Positions 43,437-53,154 are shown, counted from the stretch's first letter. The stretch is 64,000 nucleotides of DNA from JAFAZJ01 sp964437145 (GCA_964437145.1 CAYTFW010000005.1:1-64000), one strand, 5' to 3'. Notes: generated by a model from the sequence alone, not told the origin. Program-made: numbers and translations.

Positions 43437-44213
43437 TCAACCGCGCCGCACGCGGGCGATGCCGGAGGCCATGGCCTGCTGTAGCAGGCCGACATCGGTG
43501 GCGATAGAGATGAAATCGTAGCCGCGTGCCACGAAGCGGGCGGCCTCCTCGGCGTCGCGCGCCAGGCGGCCGGCGGATTTGCCGTGCTTGCGGCAGGCCT
43601 CGATGGTGGCGCCCTCATGCGCCTGGAAACGCTGATCGTCGAAAGCGCCGGGGATGCCCATGGCGACCGACAGATCGTTGTGGCCGACCCACAGCACGTC
43701 GACGCCGTCCATTGCCGCCATCTGGCCGGCGCACTCCGCGCCGGCGGGATCCTCGATCTGCAGCATGACGATGGTGCGGTCGTTCTGCGCGGCGAAGCGC
43801 TCGGCGAGCGACGCGCCGCTCATGCTGTAGCGGTCCATCGCCAGGCCCAGCGCCACGCCGCGCTTGCCCTGCGGGAAGTACTTCACCGCGTCGAGCACCG
43901 AGCGCGCCTGCTCGACCGAGGAGACCATTGGCACCATCACGCCGTCGGCGCCGATATCCATGATGCGCGCGATATGGTCGTAAGCCTTGGACGGCGCGCG
44001 CACGATGACCGGCAGGTTGCCGGCCTGGATGTACTTGATGGCGGCGCGCACGGTGTCGAAGCCGAAGCCGCTATGCTCCATGTCGATCACGACGAATTCA
44101 GCCCCGGCGGCGCCCAGGGCCTGGCCGATCCCGGGAACGGCGAACTCGAAGATGAAGGTGCCGATCTTCGGCGCCTTGGTGCCGACCGCCGCTCGCAAAC
44201 CCGTTCTGGCCAT
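43437..44213 (-). CDS. HpcH/HpaI family aldolase
   Basis: 258 residues of the TIM-barrel class II pyruvate aldolases. Typical motifs: FVVIDMEHSGFGFDTVR (general base region), VIVRAPSKAYDHIARIMDIGADGVMVPMVSS (pyruvate Arg), MLQIEDPAGAE (metal Glu) and DVLWVGHNDLSVAMGIPG (metal Asp). These enzymes cleave 4-hydroxy-2-oxo acids such as 2-keto-3-deoxy sugar acids or HKHD. The substrate is not predictable. Start ATG 44213. Confidence 0.9.
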   Translation of the reverse strand: MARTGLRAAVGTKAPKIGTFIFEFAVPGIGQALGAAGAEFVVIDMEHSGFGFDTVRAAIKYIQAGNLPVIVRAPSKAYDHIARIMDIGADGVMVPMVSSVEQARSVLDAVKYFPQGKRGVALGLAMDRYSMSGASLAERFAAQNDRTIVMLQIEDPAGAECAGQMAAMDGVDVLWVGHNDLSVAMGIPGAFDDQRFQAHEGATIEACRKHGKSAGRLARDAEEAARFVARGYDFISIATDVGLLQQAMASGIARVRRG

Positions 44214-44386
44214 CGTGTTTCCCCCTCGGTGAGGCCGGGACGCTAATCGCTCCGGCCTTCAGGAAAAAGAACACTGTAGAGTTGTTCAATAGGTTATTTA
44301 TGCGATGTAGTTAGGTAAATTATTTTGTATTACCCCAACCAGAAGGGCCAATTGGAGGGCGACGGCTTCTGCCGGGAGAGCGCCCT
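44214..44386. promoter_or_regulatory. AT-rich divergent promoter region (aldolase / siroheme synthase)
   Basis: 173 bp, strikingly AT-rich in the middle (44265-44335, e.g. GTTATTTATGCGATG and GTAAATTATTTTGTATTACC) against very GC-rich surroundings. It must hold the promoters of the aldolase gene and of the sulfite operon. I do not see a perfect -35/-10 pair or a known operator, so this is a region-level call. Confidence 0.4.
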
Positions 44387-45706
44387 TTGGACCATCTGCC
44401 GATCTTCATGGCCCTGCACGGCAAGACGGCCCTGGTCGTCGGCTTCACGCCGGCGGCGGAGCAGCGCGCCGGTTTGCTGGTCAAGGCTGGCGCTTTGGTG
44501 CGCCGCGTGGCGTCGGAGGCGGTGGTCGCGGCCGACCTCGCCGAGGCGACGCTGGCGTTCGTCGCGACGGGCAACCCCGATCTCGATCGTCTGGTCGCCG
44601 GCTGGGCCCGTGCGGCCAAGGTGCCGGTGAACGTCGTCGACCGGCCCGATCTCTGCGACTTCATCATGCCGGCGATCGTCGACCGCGACGGCGTCGTGGC
44701 CGCGATCTCCACCGGCGGCGCGTCGCCGACCTTGGCGCGGCTGCTGCGCGAGCGCGTCGAGGCGGCGCTGCCGGCGCGTATCGGCGCGTTGGCGGCATTC
44801 GCCGCGCGCTTCCGCGCCGCCGCCAAGGGCGTTGGCAATCGCATGCGCTTCTGGGAACGCACGCTCGACGGCCCGATCGGCGAGATGGTGCTGGCCGGCC
44901 GCGACGCCGAGGCCGAGATCGCCATGCACGCGAGCCTGGCGCGCGGCGATGACGGGCAGGGCGTGGTGCACATCGTCGGCGCCGGCCCCGGCGATCCGGA
45001 ATTGCTGACCCTGCGCGCGCTGCGCCTGCTGCAGCGCGCCGACGTGATCCTGCACGACGATCTCGTGTCACCGGCGATCCTCGACTACGCACGCCGCGAC
45101 GCCGAGCTGGTGCCGGTGGGCAAGCGCAAGGGTCGCCACAGCCACAAGCAGGACGCGATCAACGCGCTGATCGTCGAGCATGCGCGCGCCGGCAAGCGCG
45201 TCGTACGACTCAAGGGCGGCGATCCCTTCGTCTTCGGTCGCGGCGGCGAGGAGCTCGAATATGTGCGCTCAGCCGGTATCGAGGTCTTCGTCGTGCCCGG
45301 CATCACCGCGGCGCTCGGTTGCGCCGCCGCCACCGGCATCCCGCTGACGCATCGCGATCTCGCGCAATCCGTGACCCTGGTCACCGCGCATGGCCGCGAT
45401 GGCGAGCCCGATATCGACTGGCGGGCCGCGGCGCGGCCGGGCCAGACCACCGTGATCTATATGGGGCTGTCACAAGCCCCGCGCGTGCGCGATCGATTGC
45501 TGGCGGCGGGCATTCAGCTCTCCGTGCCTGTCGCCATCGTCGATCGTGGCACGCGCCCCGATCAGCGCGTTTCCATCGGCACGGTCGGTTCGCTGTCCGC
45601 GCTGGCGGCGCGTCACGCCGGCGGTGGACCCGCCCTCATCATCATTGGCGAGGTGGCCGCGCTGGCGAGCGCCGGCCTGCCCGCTCTTCTCGCGGAGGCT
45701 TCGTGA
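44387..45706 (+). CDS. cysG: siroheme synthase (uroporphyrinogen III methyltransferase / dehydrogenase-chelatase)
   Basis: 439 residues. Start is a TTG giving MDHLPIFMALHGKTALVVG, which aligns with the first residues of E. coli CysG (MDHLPIF). The N-terminal ~200 residues are the precorrin-2 dehydrogenase/ferrochelatase half (DFIMPAIVDRDGVVAAISTGGASPTLARLLRE). Its NAD glycine loop is unusual: VVGFTPAAEQRA instead of VVGGGxVAxRKA. The C-terminal half is the SUMT methyltransferase (VGAGPGDPELLTLRALRLLQRADVILHDDLV, VVRLKGGDPFVFGRGGEE, VPGITAALGCAAATGIPLTHRD). It makes siroheme for the sulfite reductase encoded downstream. Confidence 0.94.
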   Translation: MDHLPIFMALHGKTALVVGFTPAAEQRAGLLVKAGALVRRVASEAVVAADLAEATLAFVATGNPDLDRLVAGWARAAKVPVNVVDRPDLCDFIMPAIVDRDGVVAAISTGGASPTLARLLRERVEAALPARIGALAAFAARFRAAAKGVGNRMRFWERTLDGPIGEMVLAGRDAEAEIAMHASLARGDDGQGVVHIVGAGPGDPELLTLRALRLLQRADVILHDDLVSPAILDYARRDAELVPVGKRKGRHSHKQDAINALIVEHARAGKRVVRLKGGDPFVFGRGGEELEYVRSAGIEVFVVPGITAALGCAAATGIPLTHRDLAQSVTLVTAHGRDGEPDIDWRAAARPGQTTVIYMGLSQAPRVRDRLLAAGIQLSVPVAIVDRGTRPDQRVSIGTVGSLSALAARHAGGGPALIIIGEVAALASAGLPALLAEAS

Positions 45707-46020
45707 TGGCCAAGGCCGCCAAATCCACTTTGCAGATCGCCACCGCCAATCGCCTGCGCGACGGCGCGGTGGTTTTCCTCGCGGGCGACGGCACCTGGAC
45801 GACATCGCTCGCCGACGCGGCGGTCTCGCGCACGGCGGCCGATGCCGAACGACTGGTGGCGATCTGCGATCGTGACGCCACGACCGTGATCGTCGGCCCG
45901 GCGCTGATCGCCGTCACCGACCATGGCGGCGTGATCGAGCCGGTCGACCTGCGCGAACGCATCCGCGCCAACGGCTTGACCATCGACACCATCGCGGCCG
46001 ACGCCGTGCGCTACCTCTGA
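45706..46020 (+). CDS. DUF2849 protein of the sulfite reduction operon
   Basis: 104 residues. The pattern ANRLRDGAVVFLAGDGTWTTSLADAAVSRTAADAERL fits DUF2849, a small alphaproteobacterial family found between siroheme synthase and sulfite/nitrite reductase. The ATG uses the last A of the cysG stop (TGATG). No known biochemical role; a partner in reductase maturation or electron transfer is a guess from position. Confidence 0.88.
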   Translation: MAKAAKSTLQIATANRLRDGAVVFLAGDGTWTTSLADAAVSRTAADAERLVAICDRDATTVIVGPALIAVTDHGGVIEPVDLRERIRANGLTIDTIAADAVRYL

Positions 46021-46027
46021 GCAGCCG

Positions 46028-47683
46028 ATGTACACCTACGACGAACACGATCGCACCTTCGTCGCCGAGCGCGTCGCGCAATTCCGCGACCAGGTGAAGC
46101 GCCGCCTCTCGGGTGAGCTGACGGAGGAGCAGTTCAAGCCGCTGCGGCTGACCAATGGGCTCTATCTGCAGCTGCACGCCTACATGCTGCGCGTCGCCAT
46201 CCCCTACGGCACGCTGTCCTCGAAGCAGATGCGCATGCTGGCGCATATCGCGCGGCGCTACGATCGCGGCTACGGCCACTTCACCACGCGCCAGAACATC
46301 CAGTTCAACTGGATCAAGCTCGAGGACGCCGCCGACGCGCTCGACGATCTAGCCTCGGTCGAGATGCACGCGCTGCAGACCAGCGGCAACTGCATTCGCA
46401 ACACCACGGCCGATCAATGGGCTGGCGTCGCGGTCGACGAGATCGAGGACCCCAGGATCTGGTGCGAGATCATCCGCCAGTGGTCGAGCCTGCATCCCGA
46501 ATTCACCTTCCTGCCGCGCAAGTTCAAGATCGCGGTCACCGGCTCGCCGCACGATCGCGCCGCGGTGCGCGTGCACGACATCGGCCTGCGCCTGCATCGC
46601 GACGAGAAGGGCGAGGTCGGCTTCGAAGTGATCGTCGGCGGTGGGCTGGGCCGCACGCCGATGATCGGCAAGACCATCCGCGAATTCCTCCCGAAGCGGC
46701 ATCTGCTGTCCTATCTCGAGGCGATCCTGCGCGCCTACAATCTCGCCGGGCGTCGCGACAATCTCTACAAGGCGCGCATCAAGATCCTGGTGCACGAGAT
46801 CGGCGTCGAGGAGATGCGCCGCCGCGTCGAGGCCGAGTGGGCGGCGATCCGCGACGGCGCGCTCGACTTGCCGCCGCAGACCATCGACGCCATCGCCAGG
46901 CATTTCTCGCCGCCCGCTTATGAACCGCAGCCGGCCGTCGATCTCGCCGTCGAGCGGCTGCGGCTGGAGAGTGTCTCCTTCGCGCGCTGGCTGAAGACCA
47001 ACGTCGCGCCGCATCGCGAGCCAGGCTATGCCATCGTCAACCTCTCCCTGAAGCCCGAGGGCGCGCCGCCGGGCGACGCCAGCGCGGCGCAGATGGAAGC
47101 GGTCGCCGATCTCGCGCTCGCCTACAGCCACGACGAGATCCGCGTCTCGCACGAACAGAACCTCGTGCTGCCGCATGTGAAGCGCGCCGACCTGCCGACG
47201 CTGTGGCGCAGGCTGGCGGCGGTCGATCTGGCGACGCCCAATCTCGGGCTGGTCAGCGACATCATCGCCTGCCCCGGTCTCGACTATTGCGCGCTGGCCA
47301 ACGCGCGCTCGATCCCGGTGGCGCAGCGCATCACGCGGCGTTTCGCCGATTTGAAGCGCCAGCACGACATCGGCGAGCTGAAGATCAAGATCTCGGGCTG
47401 CATCAACGCCTGTGGCCATCACCACGTGGGCCACATCGGCATCCTCGGCGTCGACAAGAACGGTGAGGAATTCTACCAGATCACCTTGGGCGGCGACGGC
47501 ACCGAGACCACGTCGCTGGGCCGCATCATCGGCCCCGCCGTTTCCGCCGACGATGTCGTCGACGCGATCGAGACTCTGGTCGAGACCTATCTTCAGGTAC
47601 GCCGTGCCGGCGAACGCTTCGTCGACACCTATCGCCGTGTCGGCGATGCCCCGTTCAAGGAGCGCCTCTATGCCGCTGCTTAA
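46028..47683 (+). CDS. cysI: sulfite (or nitrite) reductase, siroheme/4Fe-4S hemoprotein
   Basis: 551 residues with the duplicated ferredoxin-like halves of assimilatory sulfite/nitrite reductases (YGHFTTRQNIQFNWIKL; VSHEQNLVLPHVKRAD). Cluster and siroheme ligand cysteines are C-P-G-L-D-Y-C (around 415-420) and C-I-N-A-C-G-H-H (around 458-463). It reduces sulfite to sulfide in six-electron steps. No CysJ flavoprotein is adjacent, so a ferredoxin or other donor is expected. The operon context (cysG, DUF2849, DUF934) favours sulfite over nitrite. Confidence 0.92.
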   Translation: MYTYDEHDRTFVAERVAQFRDQVKRRLSGELTEEQFKPLRLTNGLYLQLHAYMLRVAIPYGTLSSKQMRMLAHIARRYDRGYGHFTTRQNIQFNWIKLEDAADALDDLASVEMHALQTSGNCIRNTTADQWAGVAVDEIEDPRIWCEIIRQWSSLHPEFTFLPRKFKIAVTGSPHDRAAVRVHDIGLRLHRDEKGEVGFEVIVGGGLGRTPMIGKTIREFLPKRHLLSYLEAILRAYNLAGRRDNLYKARIKILVHEIGVEEMRRRVEAEWAAIRDGALDLPPQTIDAIARHFSPPAYEPQPAVDLAVERLRLESVSFARWLKTNVAPHREPGYAIVNLSLKPEGAPPGDASAAQMEAVADLALAYSHDEIRVSHEQNLVLPHVKRADLPTLWRRLAAVDLATPNLGLVSDIIACPGLDYCALANARSIPVAQRITRRFADLKRQHDIGELKIKISGCINACGHHHVGHIGILGVDKNGEEFYQITLGGDGTETTSLGRIIGPAVSADDVVDAIETLVETYLQVRRAGERFVDTYRRVGDAPFKERLYAAA

Positions 47684-48176
47684 GGACGGACGCCTCGTCG
47701 AGGATCCCTGGCGTGTCATCGACGATGCCTCGCCGCTACCGGCGCGCGAGCCGACGATCGTGTCGTTCGCCCGTTTCCAGGCCGAGCGCGATCAACTGCT
47801 GGCACGCGGCGCGCCTTTGGGCGTGCGGTTGCGCAACACCGATGCGATCGACGCACTCGCCGGCGCCATCGATCGGCTCGACCTGATCGCGCTGGAGTTC
47901 CCGAAGTTCAGCGACGGGCGCGCCTACAGCCAGGCGCGCGGGCTACGCGAGCGCCTGGGCTTCGCCGGCGAGCTGCGCGCCACAGGCGACGTGCTGATCG
48001 ACCAGGCGCTGTTCATGCGTCGCTGCGGCTTCGACGCCTGGGAGATCGCCGACGCCGCGACGGCGCCGCGCTTCGTCGAGGCCTTCAAGACCTTCAGCGT
48101 GTTCTACCAACCGGCCGGCGATGGCCGCGCGGCGGTCTCGGCCCTGCGCCGCTTCGCGTCGGCGGGGAGGGCATGA
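47670..48176 (+). CDS. DUF934 protein of the sulfite reduction operon
   Basis: 168 residues. The DUF934 pattern is clear: FARFQAERDQLLARGAPLGVRLRNTDAID, LIALEFPKFSDGRAYSQARGLRERLGFAGELRATGDVLIDQALFMRRCGFDAWEIAD, ending VFYQPAGDG. The family accompanies sulfite reductase in proteobacteria and is thought to help it, though the reaction is unknown. The start overlaps the reductase end by 14 bases, so the two are translationally coupled. Confidence 0.92.
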   Translation: MPLLKDGRLVEDPWRVIDDASPLPAREPTIVSFARFQAERDQLLARGAPLGVRLRNTDAIDALAGAIDRLDLIALEFPKFSDGRAYSQARGLRERLGFAGELRATGDVLIDQALFMRRCGFDAWEIADAATAPRFVEAFKTFSVFYQPAGDGRAAVSALRRFASAGRA

Positions 48177-48316
48177 TGCGGATACCGTTCACCCTGCGCA
48201 TCCTCCTGGTCCTCGCCGGCCTGGCCTGCCTGATTGGCCCCGCGCTACGTCCGACGTCCGGCTCCTCCGGCGACCTCAGCATCGCGGTCGTACGTACCTC
48301 CGCACCGACACGCTGA
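48173..48316 (+). CDS. short hydrophobic ORF coupled to DUF934 (hypothetical)
   Basis: 47 codons starting with ATG ATG at 48173, overlapping the DUF934 stop as ATGA, the arrangement used throughout this operon. The product has one hydrophobic helix (FTLRILLVLAGLACLIGPAL), then a short polar tail ending SAPTR. It could be a small membrane protein or a chance ORF before the repeat that follows 4 bp later. cysH might be expected here in related operons but is absent. Confidence 0.35.
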   Translation: MMRIPFTLRILLVLAGLACLIGPALRPTSGSSGDLSIAVVRTSAPTR

Positions 48317-48320
48317 GCGC

Positions 48321-48380
48321 TGGGACCGCCGGCGTCTCGCCGGCTTCATGAAAAGAGCCGGCGGGACGCCGGCGGTCCCA
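48321..48380. repeat. palindromic intergenic repeat, family B (complete copy)
   Basis: TGGGACCGCCGGCGTCTCGC at the left and GCGGGACGCCGGCGGTCCCA at the right, with CGGCTTCATGAAAAGAGCCG between. A 60-bp near-perfect hairpin after the sulfite operon. A related half copy lies at 21647-21670. Confidence 0.85.
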
Positions 48381-48397
48381 ATCGTTATCGTAGCCGC

Positions 48398-49351
48398 ATG
48401 TCACTGCCGCCCGATCTGTCGTCCCGCTTGTCGCTGCCGCTGATCGCGGCGCCGATGTTCCTCGTCTCCGGCGTCGAGCTGGTGGTCGCCGCCTGCGTCG
48501 AAGGCGTCGTCGGCTCGTTTCCGACCGCCAACGCCCGAACGGTCGAGGAGCTCGATGCCTGGTTGACCACGATGCGCCAACGTGTCGGGGCGGCCGAGCA
48601 GCGCGCGGGTAAGCGGCTGGCGCCGATCTGTCCCAACCTGATCGTGCATCGCTCCAACACGCGGCTCGCCGACGATCTCGCCGTGCTGCTGCGCCATCGC
48701 GTCGAGCTGGTGATCGCCAGCGTCGGCAGCCCGGAGAATGTGATCGCGCCGCTGCAAGACATCGGCTGCCGCGTCTTCACCGATGTCGCCTCGATGCGCC
48801 ACGCCGAGAAGGCGATCGCGACGGGCAGCGACGGGCTGGTGCTGCTCACGGCCGGCGCCGGCGGCCAGACCGGCTGGGCCAATCCGTTCGCCTTCGCCCG
48901 CGCCGTGCGCGCGATCTGGGACGGGCCGCTGGTGCTGGCCGGCGGTATCGCCGATGGCCGCGCATTGCGCGCCGCGCAGGTGCTGGGCTGCGACCTCGCC
49001 TATATGGGTACCAAGTTCATCGCCACGCGCGAGAGCATGGCCAAGGACGCCTACAAGGAGATGCTGGTGTCGTCGCGCCTCGACGACGTGCTGCTGACCC
49101 GCGCCTTCACCGGGCTCGAGACCAATATGCTGAGGCCGTCGATCGTCGCCGCCGGCGCCGATCCCGATAATCTGCCGGCGCGCGGCGGCATCGATGTCGC
49201 CAAGGACATCAACAGCGAGGCGCGCGAGCGCGGCGCGCGGCGCTGGAAGGACATCTGGAGCGCCGGCCATTCGGTGTCAGGCGTGGCCGATATTCCCGCC
49301 GTCGCCGGCCTGATCGCCCGCACGCGCCAGGAGTATCTGGCGGTCTCCTGA
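48398..49351 (+). CDS. nitronate monooxygenase family flavoprotein
   Basis: 317 residues, a TIM barrel of the NMO/2-nitropropane dioxygenase family. It has the N-terminal LPLIAAPMFLVSG (FMN loop), LVLLTAGAGGQTGWANPFAF (the catalytic His region is replaced by Q/W here) and the phosphate loop LVLAGGIADGRALRAAQVLGCDLAYMGTKFIAT. Oxidises nitronates or related substrates with FMN; members lacking the classic H-x-G-H may be FMN-dependent enzymes of unknown substrate. Start ATG 48398, 17 bp after the family B repeat. Confidence 0.88.
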   Translation: MSLPPDLSSRLSLPLIAAPMFLVSGVELVVAACVEGVVGSFPTANARTVEELDAWLTTMRQRVGAAEQRAGKRLAPICPNLIVHRSNTRLADDLAVLLRHRVELVIASVGSPENVIAPLQDIGCRVFTDVASMRHAEKAIATGSDGLVLLTAGAGGQTGWANPFAFARAVRAIWDGPLVLAGGIADGRALRAAQVLGCDLAYMGTKFIATRESMAKDAYKEMLVSSRLDDVLLTRAFTGLETNMLRPSIVAAGADPDNLPARGGIDVAKDINSEARERGARRWKDIWSAGHSVSGVADIPAVAGLIARTRQEYLAVS

Positions 49352-49359
49352 CATCCGTC

Positions 49360-49388
49360 GTGACAATTTATTGGTGGTAGAGTAATTT
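49360..49388 (+). promoter_or_regulatory. candidate promoter of tspO
   Basis: GTGACA (49360-49365), 17 bases, TAATTT (49383-49388), within an AT-rich leader of 70 bp before tspO. Five of six and four of six matches to the sigma-70 consensus. Prediction by eye only. Confidence 0.35.
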
Positions 49389-49421
49389 GGGAGAATATCT
49401 TTAAGTAGTTTCTGGGAAGTC

Positions 49422-49946
49422 ATGACGTTGCGCTCCCTCTCCGACGACTTCGAACGCTACCTGCCGCCTACCAGCTTGCGGCGGGTAGCGATGTTCCTGT
49501 GGTTTCTGGTCGTCGTGACGTTGGTCTGCGGTATCGGCGCCTTCTACTCGCCCGCGCACGATCCGGCGTGGTGGGACGGGCTGAAGAAACCCCTCGGCAT
49601 GCCCCCGAGCGGGATATTCCCGCTGATCTGGATGGCGATGTACATCGCCATGGCGATGGCGATGTGGCTGGTCTGGCGCAGCGCGCCTTGGCATCGCACC
49701 AGCTCGGCCCAGTTGCTGTGGTGGACCCAGCTGACCCTCAACGCGATGTGCATGCCGGTGCTCTTCGGCGCCCACCGCATCGGTCTGGCCGTGGTCGTGA
49801 TGCTGACGCTGACCGTAGCGATCGGCGCCACCATCGGCGCCTTCCGCCAGCACTCCAAGCTCGCCGCCTGGCTGCTCGCCCCCTATCTCTGCTGGGTCGG
49901 CTTCCTGGCGGTGCTCAGCATCCAGGTCTGGCAGCTCAATTTCTGA
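49422..49946 (+). CDS. tspO: TspO/MBR family tryptophan-rich sensory protein
   Basis: 174 residues with five membrane helices and the TspO pattern: WWDGLKKPLGMPPSGIFPLIWMAMYIAMAMAMWLVW (W-x-L-x-K-P...P-P), QLTLNAMCMPVLFGAHRIGLAV, and the C-terminal APYLCWVGFLAVLSIQVWQLN. It binds porphyrins and can affect tetrapyrrole or stress responses at a membrane. The N-terminus is ~20 residues longer than in minimal TspO proteins. Its own AT-rich leader suggests independent control. Confidence 0.92.
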   Translation: MTLRSLSDDFERYLPPTSLRRVAMFLWFLVVVTLVCGIGAFYSPAHDPAWWDGLKKPLGMPPSGIFPLIWMAMYIAMAMAMWLVWRSAPWHRTSSAQLLWWTQLTLNAMCMPVLFGAHRIGLAVVVMLTLTVAIGATIGAFRQHSKLAAWLLAPYLCWVGFLAVLSIQVWQLNF

Positions 49947-49986
49947 GCTGGTGCGGTACGCCCGCTATCATCCCGAACGCCGCTAT

Positions 49987-50253
49987 TCAGTGCACCGTCG
50001 CCAATACCTGGGCGAAGCGGAACTCGGCGGGCTGGATCAGGCCGGCGCTGGCGATCCGCACGCGGTGCAGCTTGCCGTCGAGGTTCTTCTGCCAGAAGGT
50101 CAGGAACTTGGTCAGCACGGGGAATTTCGGCGCGATGTCGAGATCCTGCCAGATGAATGTCTGCAGCAGGTTCTGATGATCCGGCAGGAAATACAGGATC
50201 TCCGCCGTTGTCAGCCGATAGTCGCGAAGCTGCTTCTCGAACGCACCAGACAT
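49987..50253 (-). CDS. usg: Usg-family protein
   Basis: 88 residues. LRDYRLTTAEILYFLPDHQNLLQTFIWQDLDIAPKFPVLTKFLTFW matches the small alphaproteobacterial Usg family (named for the gene upstream of trpFBA in Caulobacter). GGAGG about a dozen bases upstream supports ATG 50253 over longer frames. Function unknown. It is transcribed away from groESL; the 262-bp gap holds the heat-shock promoter. Confidence 0.9.
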   Translation of the reverse strand: MSGAFEKQLRDYRLTTAEILYFLPDHQNLLQTFIWQDLDIAPKFPVLTKFLTFWQKNLDGKLHRVRIASAGLIQPAEFRFAQVLATVH

Positions 50254-50387
50254 CTCGAACACCTTTCCTCCGGGTGGATTCAAACGTCGAGGAACGTCGA
50301 TGGTCTCGCGAGAAGCGTGCCAACGCAACGGATTTCATGAAACAAATCAAGATGTTAGCAGCAGCGCGACGGGATTGCTGCTGATCC

Positions 50388-50416
50388 TTGACTAAATCGG
50401 GGCAAACCCCTACATC
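50388..50416 (+). promoter_or_regulatory. groESL promoter (sigma-70-like)
   Basis: TTGACT (50388-50393), 17 bases, TACATC (50411-50416). The CIRCE operator begins 11 bases after the -10 box, so the transcription start is just before or within the operator. Confidence 0.75.
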
Positions 50417-50427
50417 CCGCCCGCGCG

Positions 50428-50454
50428 TTGGCACTCATGATTCAGGAGTGCTAA
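50428..50454. promoter_or_regulatory. CIRCE operator (HrcA binding site)
   Basis: TTGGCACTC, ATGATTCAG, GAGTGCTAA: the CIRCE inverted repeat with nine-base spacer and one mismatch in the left arm (consensus TTAGCACTC). It predicts heat-inducible, HrcA-repressed transcription of groESL. No hrcA gene is in the window. Confidence 0.95.
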
Positions 50455-50515
50455 CAGCAATCTTATTACCCGGCCCGGAGAGGGGCCTCGTTTTGACCCA
50501 AGGAGGAGGGAGTTC

Positions 50516-50833
50516 ATGAGCTTTCGTCCGCTGCATGACCGCGTCGTGGTGAAGCGCGTCGCGGAAGAAGAGAAGACCAAGGGCGGCATCATCATCCCCG
50601 ACACCGCCAAGGAAAAGCCGATGGAAGGCGAGATCGTCGCTGTCGGTCCGGGCGCGCGCGACGAGAAGGGCACGCTGGTGCCGCTCGACGTCAAGGTCGG
50701 CGACCGCATCCTGTTCGGCAAGTGGTCGGGCACCGAAGTGAAGCTCGACGGCGTCGATCTCCTGATCATGAAGGAGAGCGACATCATGGGCATCCTCGAG
50801 GCGCCCGCGAAAGCCGCCAAGAAAGCCGCTTAA
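50516..50833 (+). CDS. groES: co-chaperonin GroES
   Basis: 105 residues, normal length. It starts SFRPLHDRVVVKRVAEEEKTKGGIIIPDTAKEKPMEGEIVAVGPGARD, and the mobile-loop GGIIIPDTA is intact. It ends with a short Ala/Lys tail. Caps GroEL rings during folding. GGAGGAGGGAG lies just upstream of ATG 50516. A terminator-like hairpin begins in its stop codon. Confidence 0.97.
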   Translation: MSFRPLHDRVVVKRVAEEEKTKGGIIIPDTAKEKPMEGEIVAVGPGARDEKGTLVPLDVKVGDRILFGKWSGTEVKLDGVDLLIMKESDIMGILEAPAKAAKKAA

Positions 50834-50864
50834 GACCGTCGCGTCATCGCGCACGGTCTTTTTT
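50832..50864 (+). terminator. hairpin with T run between groES and groEL
   Basis: AAGACCGT, 13-base loop CGCGTCATCGCGC, ACGGTCTT followed directly by TTTT. It resembles an intrinsic terminator or attenuator and overlaps the groES stop. It could lower groEL read-through or serve as a processing site. The long loop makes it weaker than the operon-end terminator. Confidence 0.6.
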
Positions 50865-50890
50865 GTTGAACCGAATTCCACGAGGGAACA

Positions 50891-52537
<1,647 letters not shown>

Positions 52538-52570
52538 GTCCGTCGTCGATCCATCCGGATCGGATACGGA

Positions 52571-52597
52571 AGGGCCGGGGAGCAATCCCCGGCCCTT
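52571..52597 (+). terminator. rho-independent terminator of groESL
   Basis: AGGGCCGGGG, loop AGCAAT, CCCCGGCCCT followed by TT: a 10-bp GC stem 33 bases after the groEL stop. Confidence 0.9.
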
Positions 52598-52642
52598 TGT
52601 CTTTGTGTACGATAGAGCGACGCGCGGCTAATCAGACGCACC

Positions 52643-52709
52643 TGTCATCCCGAGCGCAGCGAGAGATCTAGGCAGCTTTCCTAGATCCCTCGCTGCGCTC
52701 GGGATGACA
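52643..52709. repeat. intergenic palindrome, family A copy 3
   Basis: TGTCATCCCGAGCGCAGCGA...CGCTGCGCTCGGGATGACA, 67 bp, almost identical to the copies at 58542 and 61490. It lies between the groESL terminator and the Nudix gene. Confidence 0.9.
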
Positions 52710-52764
52710 GGGCGATGCCGATTTCGGGCTCGTCGCTCTAGCATTAGCGCGGAGGATCTTGGTC

Positions 52765-53154
52765 GTGACGATTCCCGTGTCGGTCAAAGGCGTTGTCGTG
52801 ATCGATGGCCGCGTCCTGCTGCTGCGCAACGATCGCGACGAGTGGGATCTGCCAGGCGGTCGCCCGGATGCCGGCGAGAGCCACGAGGCGGCCGTCGTGC
52901 GCGAGGCGCGCGAGGAAGCCAATGTCGAGGTCGCCGCTCTCGATTGCCTCGACGACTGGCCCTACGAGGTCCTGCCCGGCCGCTTCGTGCGCATCCTCGC
53001 CTATGGCTGCCAGGTGATCGACGCCTCGCGCATGACGCTCGGCTCAGAGCACCTTGAGCTGCGCCTCTTCGCCCCCAACGAACTCGACGGGCTGCGCCTG
53101 TACGAGGGCTATCGCCGGGTCATCGAGCGCTGGTTCGCACGCGCCACTCGATAG
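52765..53154 (+). CDS. Nudix hydrolase
   Basis: 129 residues. The Nudix box is clear: G-R-P-D-A-G-E-S-H-E-A-A-V-V-R-E-A-R-E-E-A-N-V (consensus Gx5Ex7REUxEExGU, with Asn at the Gly position). GTG 52765 is nine bases after GGAGG (52751-52755); a TTG at 52759 is too close to it. It hydrolyses nucleoside diphosphate-linked compounds; substrate unknown. Its 3' end overlaps the convergent next gene by 35 bp. Confidence 0.88.
   Translation: MTIPVSVKGVVVIDGRVLLLRNDRDEWDLPGGRPDAGESHEAAVVREAREEANVEVAALDCLDDWPYEVLPGRFVRILAYGCQVIDASRMTLGSEHLELRLFAPNELDGLRLYEGYRRVIERWFARATR

Noticed and set aside
44214..44386. Specific CysB or ModE operator before cysG
   Set aside because: The region is AT-rich but I cannot find a convincing palindrome or consensus; reported only as a promoter region.
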